Of a stretch of 64,000 nt of DNA, positions 50,936 through 59,121 are shown one piece after another. A model generated the notes under the pieces. It was not told the origin of the DNA, ran no database searches, and saw only the letters and a list, made by a program, of their open reading frames with translations. The position numbers and the translations under genes were made by a program. Source of the stretch: Nocardiopsis_B mangrovi (GTDB lineage Bacteria; Actinomycetota; Actinomycetes; Streptosporangiales; Streptosporangiaceae); contig NZ_JBHSFQ010000006.1 of the NCBI RefSeq assembly GCF_042653925.1, positions 1 to 64,000 on the forward strand. The letters run 5' to 3'. The stretch's first letter is position 1, and every line of letters starts with the position of its first letter.

Positions 50936-52714
50936 TTGTTGCTGCGCAGAATCCATGACCCCGAGCGAGGCGCCAACTTCGTCGAGTACGCCGCCGTTAT
51001 CTTGCTTGTGGCCGTGATCACCAGCACCGTGATCGGCTCCGGTATCACCGGGCGCGTCACCGGCATGATCGAGAGCGCCGTCGACTCTGTCGGCGCCGAA
51101 GGGGACGGTTCCGGCCCGCAGGCCGACGGCGAGGAACCGACCGACACCGGTAGCGACGATGAAGGGCCGGACGCCGAACCCGCCGACGACGGCGGGGACG
51201 GCCCGCTGGACTTCATGCCCGCCTTCGACGCCGACCTCGATCCCGGAAACGGAGCCGGGGGGTCGTTCATGCCGCTGGGGCTGGACAGCCTCCTGCCCGG
51301 CCCGGGAAGCGGTGGGCTCGTCCACACCTACTCCACCGGTTCCTTCCGCGAGGACATTGCCGGCCTGGTCGATGACGCGGTCCAGTCCCAGGCGCGTGCC
51401 ACCCGAGAGGGGATGGAGATGGCCGAGGAGACCATCTCCGGTTCGATCGAACTCTATGAGGACCTGCGCGAGGACGCCCCGGGGACCATCCGCCGGGGCC
51501 TGGCGAACGGCGCCGTCGCCGTCGGGGAGATGCACGACGAATACGCCTCGACGATGCGTGACAGCTTCGGGCTGATCCGCCAGGGCTTCAACGACGGCGA
51601 CTACCTGGGCGGGCTGTGGGACGGCGCGAGCCACATGGGGTTGTGGAACCTCACCCAGGCCACGCAGTTCGCCATCAGCGAGGAGGGGTTCGAGCACTTC
51701 GCCAACGGCGACTTCGAGGAAGGTCTCATCCGCTCCTCCGCCAACATCGGGAGCTGGTTCGTCGGCGGGCCCGCGCTCAAGGGCCTTTCCAAACTTCCCA
51801 CGGCCCTCGGCGGCCGGGGCTCGGATGGCGATGGCAACGGCCCCGACCCGGATCCCGAACCCAACCCGGACGCCCAGCACCTGGCCGACGGCGACTCGGA
51901 CGGGCAGGGTCAGGATCGCAGCGAGGAGGACAGCGACCGCGACGGCACGTCCTGCCCTACCGGAAACAGCTTCGTTCCCGGCACGGCGGTCCTACTCGCG
52001 AACGGCACGAGCGTGCCCATCGAGGACATCGCGGTGGGCGATGAAGTGCTGGCGTTCGATCCGCTGACGGGTGAAGAGGGCCCGCGCGAGGTCACTGACA
52101 CCATCACCGGCGATGGCCAGAAGACCCTGGTCACCCTCACCATCGCCACCGCCGACGGCATAACGGACACGGTCACCGCCACCGACGAACACCCCTTCTG
52201 GGCCCCCGAACAGGCCCAGTGGGTCGACGCCATCGACGTGGAACCGGGAACCTGGCTCCGCACCTCCACCGGCACCTGGGCCCAAGTCACCGCAGTCGAA
52301 ACCGACACGGCCGAGGACCAGAGAGTCCACAACCTCACCATCGCCGACCTTCAGACCTACTATGTGCTCGCGGGCGACTCGTCGCTTTTGGTTCATAACC
52401 AGAACTTGTGCGGCGCTGATGAGTGGACGACATCGGGCAACCTTGATCGTCACTACGCTGATCACGGCGATGAAATGGGGTACGAGACGCAGATCGAATA
52501 CAGCTCTGCGGCAATCGATCTCATGTGCGAATGTGACGGTGCTCGGCCCGGCGTCCTCATTAAGAGAGATGGAGATAAGGCATATTACTTTGACCCGGAA
52601 TCTGGTGAGTTCGGGACTAGGAGTAGTCGTGGAATCATTACATTCTTCATTCCAGATGATCCGCAATCCTATTTTGACAGGCAGTCGGGAGTGTTGGTGA
52701 ATGGTGAGTCCTGA
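50936..52714 (+). CDS. polymorphic toxin with Flp-type prepilin N-terminus, HINT domain and C-terminal toxin domain
   Basis: The product has 592 residues. Residues 1-40 form a class IVb (Flp/Tad) prepilin: PERG followed by ANFVEYAAVILLV, fitting the cleavage rule G/xxxxEY, then a hydrophobic helix. An acidic Gly/Asp linker and a helical region (SFREDIAGLVDDAVQSQARA) follow to about 330. A HINT domain spans about 339-489 (NSFVPGTAVLLANG, DTVTATDEHPFWAP, LLVHNQ) and should self-cleave at its end. The last 100 residues (GNLDRHYADHGDEMGY, YYFDPESGEFG) resemble ribonuclease-type toxin domains of other HINT toxins. This 3' part is clearly AT-richer. The TTG at 50936 follows AAGGTGA. It overlaps the immunity gene. 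Confidence 0.85.
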   Translation: MLLRRIHDPERGANFVEYAAVILLVAVITSTVIGSGITGRVTGMIESAVDSVGAEGDGSGPQADGEEPTDTGSDDEGPDAEPADDGGDGPLDFMPAFDADLDPGNGAGGSFMPLGLDSLLPGPGSGGLVHTYSTGSFREDIAGLVDDAVQSQARATREGMEMAEETISGSIELYEDLREDAPGTIRRGLANGAVAVGEMHDEYASTMRDSFGLIRQGFNDGDYLGGLWDGASHMGLWNLTQATQFAISEEGFEHFANGDFEEGLIRSSANIGSWFVGGPALKGLSKLPTALGGRGSDGDGNGPDPDPEPNPDAQHLADGDSDGQGQDRSEEDSDRDGTSCPTGNSFVPGTAVLLANGTSVPIEDIAVGDEVLAFDPLTGEEGPREVTDTITGDGQKTLVTLTIATADGITDTVTATDEHPFWAPEQAQWVDAIDVEPGTWLRTSTGTWAQVTAVETDTAEDQRVHNLTIADLQTYYVLAGDSSLLVHNQNLCGADEWTTSGNLDRHYADHGDEMGYETQIEYSSAAIDLMCECDGARPGVLIKRDGDKAYYFDPESGEFGTRSSRGIITFFIPDDPQSYFDRQSGVLVNGES

Positions 52715-53078
52715 CCGAGGGGACAATCCGTGCCCATGCTGCGGATATAAGGTCCATTCTGATGGTGCTGGATCGTACTTAATCTGCCCAATCTGTTTCT
52801 GGGAGGACGATCCTCAGGCTCTCCGATGGCCCTTTGGGGCCGACAATGCTAATAAAATTTCCCTATTCGATGCGCAGCGAAACTATGCGGAATTTGGCGC
52901 AAAAACGGAGCGATCTGTGCCGTTCGTCGCCTCTGCTGTTGGCGAGGAGCGGGAAGAGGGGTTTCGTCCGATTGACCGCGACGGCGACAACTTTGAACCG
53001 ACCTATGTTCAGGAGTCATCGTGGCCGGAGGACAGATCTGTCCTCTATTGGTGGCGACCAACATTCTGGCGAAATTGA
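52701..53078 (+). CDS. CPCC-type immunity protein for the adjacent toxin
   Basis: The 125-residue product carries two metal-binding Cys pairs, PCPCCGY and ICPICFWEDD, followed by NKISLFDAQRNYAEFGA, the signature of the CPCC (Cys_rich_CPCC) family. That family is known mainly as immunity proteins of polymorphic toxins. It starts 14 bp inside the toxin gene, the standard layout that ensures immunity whenever toxin is made. Low GC compared with the genome suggests it moved together with the toxin C-terminus. The pairing is inferred from position and family. Confidence 0.85.
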   Translation: MVSPDRGDNPCPCCGYKVHSDGAGSYLICPICFWEDDPQALRWPFGADNANKISLFDAQRNYAEFGAKTERSVPFVASAVGEEREEGFRPIDRDGDNFEPTYVQESSWPEDRSVLYWWRPTFWRN

Positions 53079-53126
53079 AACCGTGGCAATCGATGTGGTC
53101 TCCGCAGTGTCTCCGATCCGATGGTG

Positions 53127-54710
53127 TTAGATACCTCTGCCCCTCCGGTGGAGGGTGCGGGTCACCAGTCCTGCGGGTAGGCCGCAGGTGACCGCCAGTG
53201 CCAGGTAGGCGCGGGCCTCGGTTGGGCGGGCTCGGATGGTGGTGATCGACCATTCCAAAGCTGCTCGGCGGCGGCCGGCTGCTGCCTCTGCGAAGGCGAT
53301 TTGGCCCGCGACTCTGGCATGGCCTCGGGGGATCAGGCGGAATTCCGGGTAGCTGTCCAGGAGCCAGCGCAGGGCGGTGGAGATGGTCTGCCAGCGGCCC
53401 GTGAAGTAGGACTGGCGGTGCCACAGCACCCGCACCTCGGCCTCTGGGATGTTGCGGATCGGGGCGCGTCGGGCCATCCGCAAGAGGAGTTCGTAGTCCT
53501 CCCCGTAGCTGCCGGGGATCTCCTCGCTGACCGGTCCGCAGCCGTCGACCAACGCACTGCGGCGGATCAGGAACGTCGATGGGTGCAGCTCGGTCAGTCG
53601 CGATCGCAGCAGGTCGGCGAAGGTGACACTCGTGCGCTTGAGGACCCGGCGGACCTCCGTGCGGTCGTAGGCGACGTGAATGCCGCAGCACACCATCTCG
53701 GTCTCGGGCTCGGCGCGCATCACCTCCACCTGGGCGCGCAGCTTGGCCGGCAGCCAGGTGTCGTCATCGTCGCAGAAGGCGACCAGTTCGCTGGTCGCTG
53801 CCAGGATCCCGGTGTTGCGCGCGCCGGCCAGCCCCGGGCTGAGCGTGTTGCCCATGACCCGCACCGGACGGTCGCCCGTGTCGTGCGCCACCGAGTGGTC
53901 CGGCCGGTCGTTGTCGTAGACGACCAGGCTGGTGATGGTGCCCTGGTACTCCTGTGCCGCGATGGAGCGAAGGGTGCGGCGCAGGAGTTCGGGGCGGTCT
54001 CGGGTCGGGATCACGACGGTGACGTCCGGCCACCGTTCGCCGAACGGCAGCGGGGCCGGCGGAGGGATCGGCCGGTCCGCGACGGGCTGCGGGGCGAGCA
54101 GGTCGATCAGCCTCCCGGCCTCGCGCGCGACGGCGTCGGCGCCGTCCTCCGCCTCCGCGTCCAGTCGGAATTCGCCCGGATGGTCGAGCGCCTTGTCGAG
54201 GGCCGCGGTGAACTGCTGGTGACTGGCGCAGGAGAGCACGCGTTCGGACGCGTCGAGCCGGGCGACGAAGCGGATCTGGTGGTCGTCGACGTGCTCGCCC
54301 AGCTCGGGGTCACGGGCGACCGTGATCGGCAGGTGCCCCAGCCGTCTGGCCTCGGTCACGGTCGCCGGTCCGCCGTGCGTCACCACGGCCGCGGCGGTGG
54401 CCATGGCGGCGTGCAGGCGTGCGCCGTCGAGGAACGCCTCCCCCTCGGCGGACACGGGGGCCGCCGAGGCGCCGTGCTGGACGAGGACCCGGACGTCGGG
54501 ATGGTCGGCCGCGTAGGCGTCGGCCCAGTTGACCAGACGCGTGAAGGGGTGGTGGTCGGTGCCGACGGTGACAAGGACGAGCGGGCGAGGGTCTGTGCCC
54601 TCGGTGTCGACGCAGGCTCTATTCGCCTCGTCGGCTGGTTCGGCGGTGTGCTTCTGGCCGCTGCGGTCGGCGTCGCCGGAACGGGTGGACGGGTCGGGTG
54701 TGTCGGTCAC
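53127..54710 (-). CDS. Alg13-like / GT2 glycosyltransferase fusion
   Basis: The 527-residue fusion has, in residues about 42-205, a GT28-C (Alg13/PssE-like) domain (LVLVTVGTDHHPFTRLVNWA, VVTHGGPATVTEARRLGHLP, ELGEHVDDHQ). Residues about 228-460 form a family 2 glycosyltransferase: DVTVVIPTRDRPELLRRTL, NTLSPGLAGARNTGI and the metal site FCDDDDTW. A C-terminal helical tail ends in a basic stretch. The Alg13-like part should pair with the Alg14-like protein encoded immediately upstream; the GT2 part adds another sugar. Its GTG overlaps the upstream stop (GTGA). Confidence 0.88.
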   Translation of the reverse strand: MTDTPDPSTRSGDADRSGQKHTAEPADEANRACVDTEGTDPRPLVLVTVGTDHHPFTRLVNWADAYAADHPDVRVLVQHGASAAPVSAEGEAFLDGARLHAAMATAAAVVTHGGPATVTEARRLGHLPITVARDPELGEHVDDHQIRFVARLDASERVLSCASHQQFTAALDKALDHPGEFRLDAEAEDGADAVAREAGRLIDLLAPQPVADRPIPPPAPLPFGERWPDVTVVIPTRDRPELLRRTLRSIAAQEYQGTITSLVVYDNDRPDHSVAHDTGDRPVRVMGNTLSPGLAGARNTGILAATSELVAFCDDDDTWLPAKLRAQVEVMRAEPETEMVCCGIHVAYDRTEVRRVLKRTSVTFADLLRSRLTELHPSTFLIRRSALVDGCGPVSEEIPGSYGEDYELLLRMARRAPIRNIPEAEVRVLWHRQSYFTGRWQTISTALRWLLDSYPEFRLIPRGHARVAGQIAFAEAAAGRRRAALEWSITTIRARPTEARAYLALAVTCGLPAGLVTRTLHRRGRGI

Positions 54711-55168
54711 AGCAGAGGCCCCACGGTGATGGCGGTCGGCATGAACGAGCGCTGTTCCTCCCACTGGGCGAGGAACAGCCGGGTGAACGGGCGGCACAGC
54801 CGGGCGGTCAGGGTCGGGGTGTCGATCCGGTCGTAGACCTCGATGTAGACGGTCGGTATCCGGAGCAGCCACGCCAGGACGAAGAACGGCAGGGCGACAC
54901 CGGCCCCGGTGGTGACCACCACCGCCGGGCGCAGCCGCGCGAACGTGCGCGCCGCGAGTGCCGCGTTGCGCAGCAGGTTGCCGATGTGCCGCGTCGTGGG
55001 GCGGTGCGCCCAGCGCACGTCGTCCTCGCCGCTGAGGAGCGCCGTGGCGTCGCTGGTCGCAAAGGTCACCCACACGCGCTCGCGCCCCTCCCACCAGGGA
55101 CGCAGCGACCACAATTGGGCGAGGTGCCCCCCGCTGGAGGCGATGAGCAAGACCGGGGCCGTGGACAT
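54707..55168 (-). CDS. Alg14/PssD-like membrane anchor of a glycosyltransferase
   Basis: The 153-residue product starts MSTAPVLLIASSGGHLAQLW, the Alg14 signature (SSGGHL). It contains VVVTTGAGVALPFFVLAWLL and IYIEVYDRIDTPTLTARL-like text. Alg14 proteins dock the Alg13 catalytic half to the membrane. Here the Alg13-like partner is fused to a GT2 enzyme in the next gene, and the genes overlap by four bases. No strong ribosome site precedes the ATG at 55168; a start seven codons earlier is in frame. Confidence 0.87.
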   Translation of the reverse strand: MSTAPVLLIASSGGHLAQLWSLRPWWEGRERVWVTFATSDATALLSGEDDVRWAHRPTTRHIGNLLRNAALAARTFARLRPAVVVTTGAGVALPFFVLAWLLRIPTVYIEVYDRIDTPTLTARLCRPFTRLFLAQWEEQRSFMPTAITVGPLL

Positions 55169-55371
55169 GCGGTCATCGTTACACAACACAACGTGATTTC
55201 CTGGTTGCGAAGGGTGATGTCATGGAAATCGCGGGCAGAGGAGGATGCTTGCCCGCTTAAGGCCACCGGGAGGGGCCGCCGGATCGGCGGCGACAAGGCC
55301 GACGAGGACGGGACTCCCGCTCCGCGAACCGCGTTGGCGGCGTCTCGCACCCGGATCGGGGTGACCATGAC

Positions 55372-56907
55372 TCATTCGGAGGGCGCGGGCTCCGGCCTCG
55401 ACACCGGCACGGTCCGGCGCGGGCGCAGCAGGCCCTCCAGCCGCAGCGGGCCCCGCAGAAGCCACAGGGTGGCGACATGCCCGGCGCCCCCCGCCGTCAG
55501 TGCGACCGCGAGGGAGACCGGCCCGCTCCCGAGGACCGCCGCGCAGGCCAGCGGCAGCGCGCCGAACCACACCAGGCACACCGCGACCGCGATGAGCCAC
55601 CCCCTCCCGAAGGGGTGCAGCCCCAGGCTCCGCGACAGCTGGGCCACGGGCAGGACGTTGCGCACCGCGATCGCCGCCGCCCAGGCCATCGCCGCGCCCA
55701 GCGCGCCCCATCCGGGGATCAGCGCCAGGCACAGCAGGATGTTCACCAGCAGGGCCAGGCCGTTGTTCACCAGGTTCCAGCCGGTCCGCCCGGCCATGGT
55801 CAGCACGGTGTCGCCCATGCCCATGGCCGTCGAGCCGAGCTGCGCCGCAGCGATCACGACCAGCGCCCCGGCGCCCTCCGCGTAGTCCGGCCCGAAGAGC
55901 CGCATCACCAGGGGGGCGTAGACGATCGCGGGCAGGAACAGCGGCCACGTCAGGCAGATGAGCCACGCGGTACTGGCCCGGTACAGGGTGCCCGCCGCCC
56001 GGCGGTCGTCCACGGCGAGCAGTTCGGCAAGGCGCGGCTGCGCGGCGAACTGGATCGCCTGCGCGCCGAACTGCCCCACCACCGGCAGCCGGGTCGCGGC
56101 GGTGAAGACGGCGGCCGCGGCGCCGCCCTGCATCGCCGCGACGAGGACGATCCCGCTGCGCTGGATGCCGAGCTGGGCGATGGTGGCCACCGAACGGGGC
56201 AGGGTGAACGACCAGAACGCCGCCGGGGTGACCGGCCCCGCCGCATCGTCCGGGGACTCGCCGGACCGCGCCCGGCGCACGATGCGGCGGAGCCAGAACC
56301 AGGCGACGACGGCGGCGGGCAGGTACGGCCCGGCCCACGCGACCACCAGCAGCCCGGCGCCGCCGGTGACCGCCACGCCCGCCACCAGCGCCACTTGGGC
56401 GAGGGGGCGGCCCACCCGCCCCACGAGCACGGTCGCGCCCATGTCGCGCAGTCCGCGTGTCGCCGCCAGCGCGGCGTCGGTGACCACCGCGAACGGCAGG
56501 AACACCGCGAGCAGCCGGACGTAGGAAACCGCCCCTTCTGCGCCGACGAGCCGTGCGACGTCGTCGGCGCAGGCGAACAGGGCCGCCGCGACGGCCACGG
56601 AGACGACGGCGACGGGGCCGAACACCTGGCGCAGCAGGTGCGGGATCCGCCCCGCGCCCCCGAGCGCCCGCAGCCTCGCCACGAAGTACACCAGCCCGGT
56701 GGACGCTCCGAGGTCGGCGACGGCGGCGGCGATGAGGAACACGGAGGTCAGCGAGAACAGCAGCCCGGCCGTGTCCTGGGGGAAGGCCCGGGCCACCAGC
56801 ACGATCAGCCCCGTGTTGAGGGCGGCGCCGACCACCGCGCCCGCCACGTTCAGCGCCCCGCCCCGCGCGACGCGGGAGAGGTCCGCGCCCTCCGCCGGAG
56901 GACTCAC
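55372..56907 (-). CDS. polysaccharide flippase (Wzx-like, MOP superfamily)
   Basis: The 511-residue protein has about 12-14 membrane helices. It starts SRVARGGALNVAGAVVGAAL and contains AFWSFTLPRSVATIAQLGIQ, MRLFGPDYAEGAGALVVIAA and WNLVNNGLALLVNILLCLAL, all usual MOP flippase features. It would move lipid-linked repeat units to the outer face. The GTG at 56907 overlaps the stop of the sulfotransferase upstream (GTGA). A 203-bp gap separates its end from the Alg14-like gene. Confidence 0.9.
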   Translation of the reverse strand: MSPPAEGADLSRVARGGALNVAGAVVGAALNTGLIVLVARAFPQDTAGLLFSLTSVFLIAAAVADLGASTGLVYFVARLRALGGAGRIPHLLRQVFGPVAVVSVAVAAALFACADDVARLVGAEGAVSYVRLLAVFLPFAVVTDAALAATRGLRDMGATVLVGRVGRPLAQVALVAGVAVTGGAGLLVVAWAGPYLPAAVVAWFWLRRIVRRARSGESPDDAAGPVTPAAFWSFTLPRSVATIAQLGIQRSGIVLVAAMQGGAAAAVFTAATRLPVVGQFGAQAIQFAAQPRLAELLAVDDRRAAGTLYRASTAWLICLTWPLFLPAIVYAPLVMRLFGPDYAEGAGALVVIAAAQLGSTAMGMGDTVLTMAGRTGWNLVNNGLALLVNILLCLALIPGWGALGAAMAWAAAIAVRNVLPVAQLSRSLGLHPFGRGWLIAVAVCLVWFGALPLACAAVLGSGPVSLAVALTAGGAGHVATLWLLRGPLRLEGLLRPRRTVPVSRPEPAPSE

Positions 56908-57785
56908 CCGCGCCACGAGGGTACGCGGCCCCACCAGTCGGCGAGCCGCCGGTCGGCGTCCGCGAAGTGGGCGCGGAGCCTGCCGCGCAGCGCCTCGGGC
57001 ATGGGGGCGCCGCGCGGCCGGGCGTTGTGGCGCTCGAACGCGATGCCGCTGTCGTGGGCGATCCCGAGGAAGTCGGCGACCCCGGCGAACACCGGTTCCG
57101 GGGTGGCGAAGAACGCCTCGCTCTCGACCACGTGCAGCCGGTCCCGCCCGATGTGCTTCTCCAGCCGCTGGAGCTGGTCGGCGTAGTGCCCGCGGCGGAG
57201 GTAGGCGTGGTGCCGGTGGTGGTGGGAGCGGGCCGCCGGGTCGGCGCACAGCAGCTCCTCGGTGCCGGCGAGGCGCTCCTCCTCCAGCTCCAGCGCCCGT
57301 TCGAAGGGCTCCGTCTCGAAGCCCCGGGCCAGTTCGTGGGCGTGCGCGGAGTAGGCGCGCTCGACCGGGTCGCGCAGCAGCACGATGACGCGCACGCCGG
57401 GAAGGTCGCGGGCGATGCGCTCGGCGGCGAGGGGATGGAAGAGGTAGTAGGGGCTGGACTCTCCCACGGCCGTCCGCCCCAGGGCGCGCAGCGTCGCGGT
57501 CAGCGGGAAGTGCGCGCGGTACCAGTCCAGGCCGCGCGTGTAGCCGGCGTCGAAGTAGTGCACCCCTTTGCGCAGCGTCGGGCCCGCCACCTGGGGGTGC
57601 TGGACCAGGGCCTTGAACAGCGATGTGGTGCCGCAGCGCTGGCCTCCGGCGATGAGGAACGTGGGCAGCGCGCGGCCGCGCCGGGTGGCCTGGCCCACCG
57701 CATCGGGCATTACCCGAAGCGCCGGGTGGAGCGACTTCGGCAGCAGCCGCCCGGCCGCCGATGTCACGGACGACGGGATCGACAT
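56904..57785 (-). CDS. sulfotransferase (polysaccharide locus, second copy; heparan-type)
   Basis: The 293-residue protein carries the PAPS loops FLIAGGQRCGTTSLFKALVQ (5'-PSB) and VIVLLRDPVERAYSAHAHEL (3'-PB), and HPQVAGPTLRKGVHYFD with the Lys-Gly-x-His-Tyr-Phe motif seen in heparan sulfate O-/N-sulfotransferase relatives. Cytosolic, it would sulfate the lipid-linked oligosaccharide before flipping. It overlaps the flippase gene by four bases, evidence that sulfation and flipping are linked. It is unlike the first sulfotransferase, so it may target a different position. Confidence 0.92.
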   Translation of the reverse strand: MSIPSSVTSAAGRLLPKSLHPALRVMPDAVGQATRRGRALPTFLIAGGQRCGTTSLFKALVQHPQVAGPTLRKGVHYFDAGYTRGLDWYRAHFPLTATLRALGRTAVGESSPYYLFHPLAAERIARDLPGVRVIVLLRDPVERAYSAHAHELARGFETEPFERALELEEERLAGTEELLCADPAARSHHHRHHAYLRRGHYADQLQRLEKHIGRDRLHVVESEAFFATPEPVFAGVADFLGIAHDSGIAFERHNARPRGAPMPEALRGRLRAHFADADRRLADWWGRVPSWRG

Positions 57786-57873
57786 GGGACCCTCCTCATT
57801 CGTTTCGCATGCGATACCGGTCCGGAGCGCGGAGCGCCGGCCGGGGCAGGGGAGGAGCCGCCGCGAACGGCGT

Positions 57874-59121
57874 TCAGGCCGGGCTCCTGGAGGTGTGGGC
57901 GGCGCGGTGGCCCAGGCCGGCCAGGGCGGGGAGGAGCCAGTCGTCCACGGCGGCGAGGAATCCGCCGGCCTCGTCCTGCCGGTCGTGCAGGTACCGGGTC
58001 GCCAGGTCGACCAGGTAGAGCGCCATCACCGTGGACGCGGTGCCCGGCGCCAGTCCGGCCGCCACCAGCAAAGGGTCGCGCAGGAGGCGGGCCCCGCTGT
58101 CGAGCCAGCGGCGCACCCCCGGGTGCACACCGCTCTGCACGCACTCGTTCAGCTCGTAGTGCAGCGCGTCGAACCCGATCGGGACCCCGAACTCCAGGCG
58201 CTCCCAGTCCCACACGAACGCCCGGCGCGCCGTGCCGGCGACGTTCCACCTGGTCAGATCGCCGTGCCAGGCGCCGAACGGCAGCCGTACGTCGGGGAGC
58301 CGCTCCAGCGCGGCCCGCAGCGCGGGCACCTCGGGGCGGTCCCCCAAGACGTCGATCCGCTCCGCGAGCGCCTGCCGGTACGGGCTGCCGGACAGCGGGA
58401 GGTGCACGACCGGGGCGAGTTCGCTGATCTGCACCACGCACCGCAGCAACTGGCGCCGCGTCGGGCGGTCCGTCTGGTCGCCCACCGGCAGCGCCTCCTG
58501 CACCAGCAGCGGGCCGCCGTTCCACTCCTGGGTGTGCAGCAGCCGCGGCACCGTGACGTCGCGCATCCGGGCGCCGGAGATCCGACGCAGCGCCCGCGTC
58601 TCGGCCCTGACCAGGCGCGACGTGAGGGCGTTCACCCCGATCTTCGCGTAGCCGACCGTGCGCCCGCCGGGGGTGAGCAGGAGCAGGACGGGCTTGCGGT
58701 TGGCCCGCGGCGGCCCGATGTGGATCGCGATGACGACCTCCCGGTCCAGCGCGGACGACAGCGCCTGCTCGATGGAATGTGCCGTGGCCACGTGCAGCCG
58801 GTCGCGGAGCAGCATCGGGGCCAGCCCGCTGGCGAACGCCGTCGTCAGCAGGGCGGCGCGCAGGCGGGCACGCGCGGAGTGGCGCTGGGCGAACGCCGAG
58901 ATCCCGCGCGCCGCGGTGAAGCGGTCGTCCGCCGGCAGGATCACCCGCGGGTGGTGAGCGGACGGGACCGGCAGGTAGGCGCGGAACCCTCCCTCATCGT
59001 CGTCCGGCCCGAGGGCGCGTGCACCGAGCGGCCGCGACGTCTCCCCTCCGCGCTCGAAACGCCCGCCGCCGGGCCAGAGGACCTGCGCGAGCCCGGTGAG
59101 GTAGGCGGCATCGTCGGCCAT
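57874..59121 (-). CDS. aminoglycoside-phosphotransferase-like kinase in the polysaccharide operon
   Basis: The 415-residue protein has a C-terminal kinase-like fold with WHGDLTRWNV (catalytic Asp, Asn) and VWDWERLEFG (metal Asp). The N-terminal 150 residues have no recognisable domain. The group phosphorylates small hydroxyls of sugars, choline or antibiotics. In this operon a sugar kinase or modifier of the polysaccharide precursor is the most natural guess. Its ATG overlaps the stop of the polymerase gene by one base (TAATG), so expression is coupled. Substrate is not deducible. Confidence 0.8.
   Translation of the reverse strand: MADDAAYLTGLAQVLWPGGGRFERGGETSRPLGARALGPDDDEGGFRAYLPVPSAHHPRVILPADDRFTAARGISAFAQRHSARARLRAALLTTAFASGLAPMLLRDRLHVATAHSIEQALSSALDREVVIAIHIGPPRANRKPVLLLLTPGGRTVGYAKIGVNALTSRLVRAETRALRRISGARMRDVTVPRLLHTQEWNGGPLLVQEALPVGDQTDRPTRRQLLRCVVQISELAPVVHLPLSGSPYRQALAERIDVLGDRPEVPALRAALERLPDVRLPFGAWHGDLTRWNVAGTARRAFVWDWERLEFGVPIGFDALHYELNECVQSGVHPGVRRWLDSGARLLRDPLLVAAGLAPGTASTVMALYLVDLATRYLHDRQDEAGGFLAAVDDWLLPALAGLGHRAAHTSRSPA

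Noticed and set aside
48000..53100. Prophage or integrative element
   Set aside because: No integrase, transposase, phage structural gene or flanking direct repeat is visible; only composition and gene content suggest insertion.
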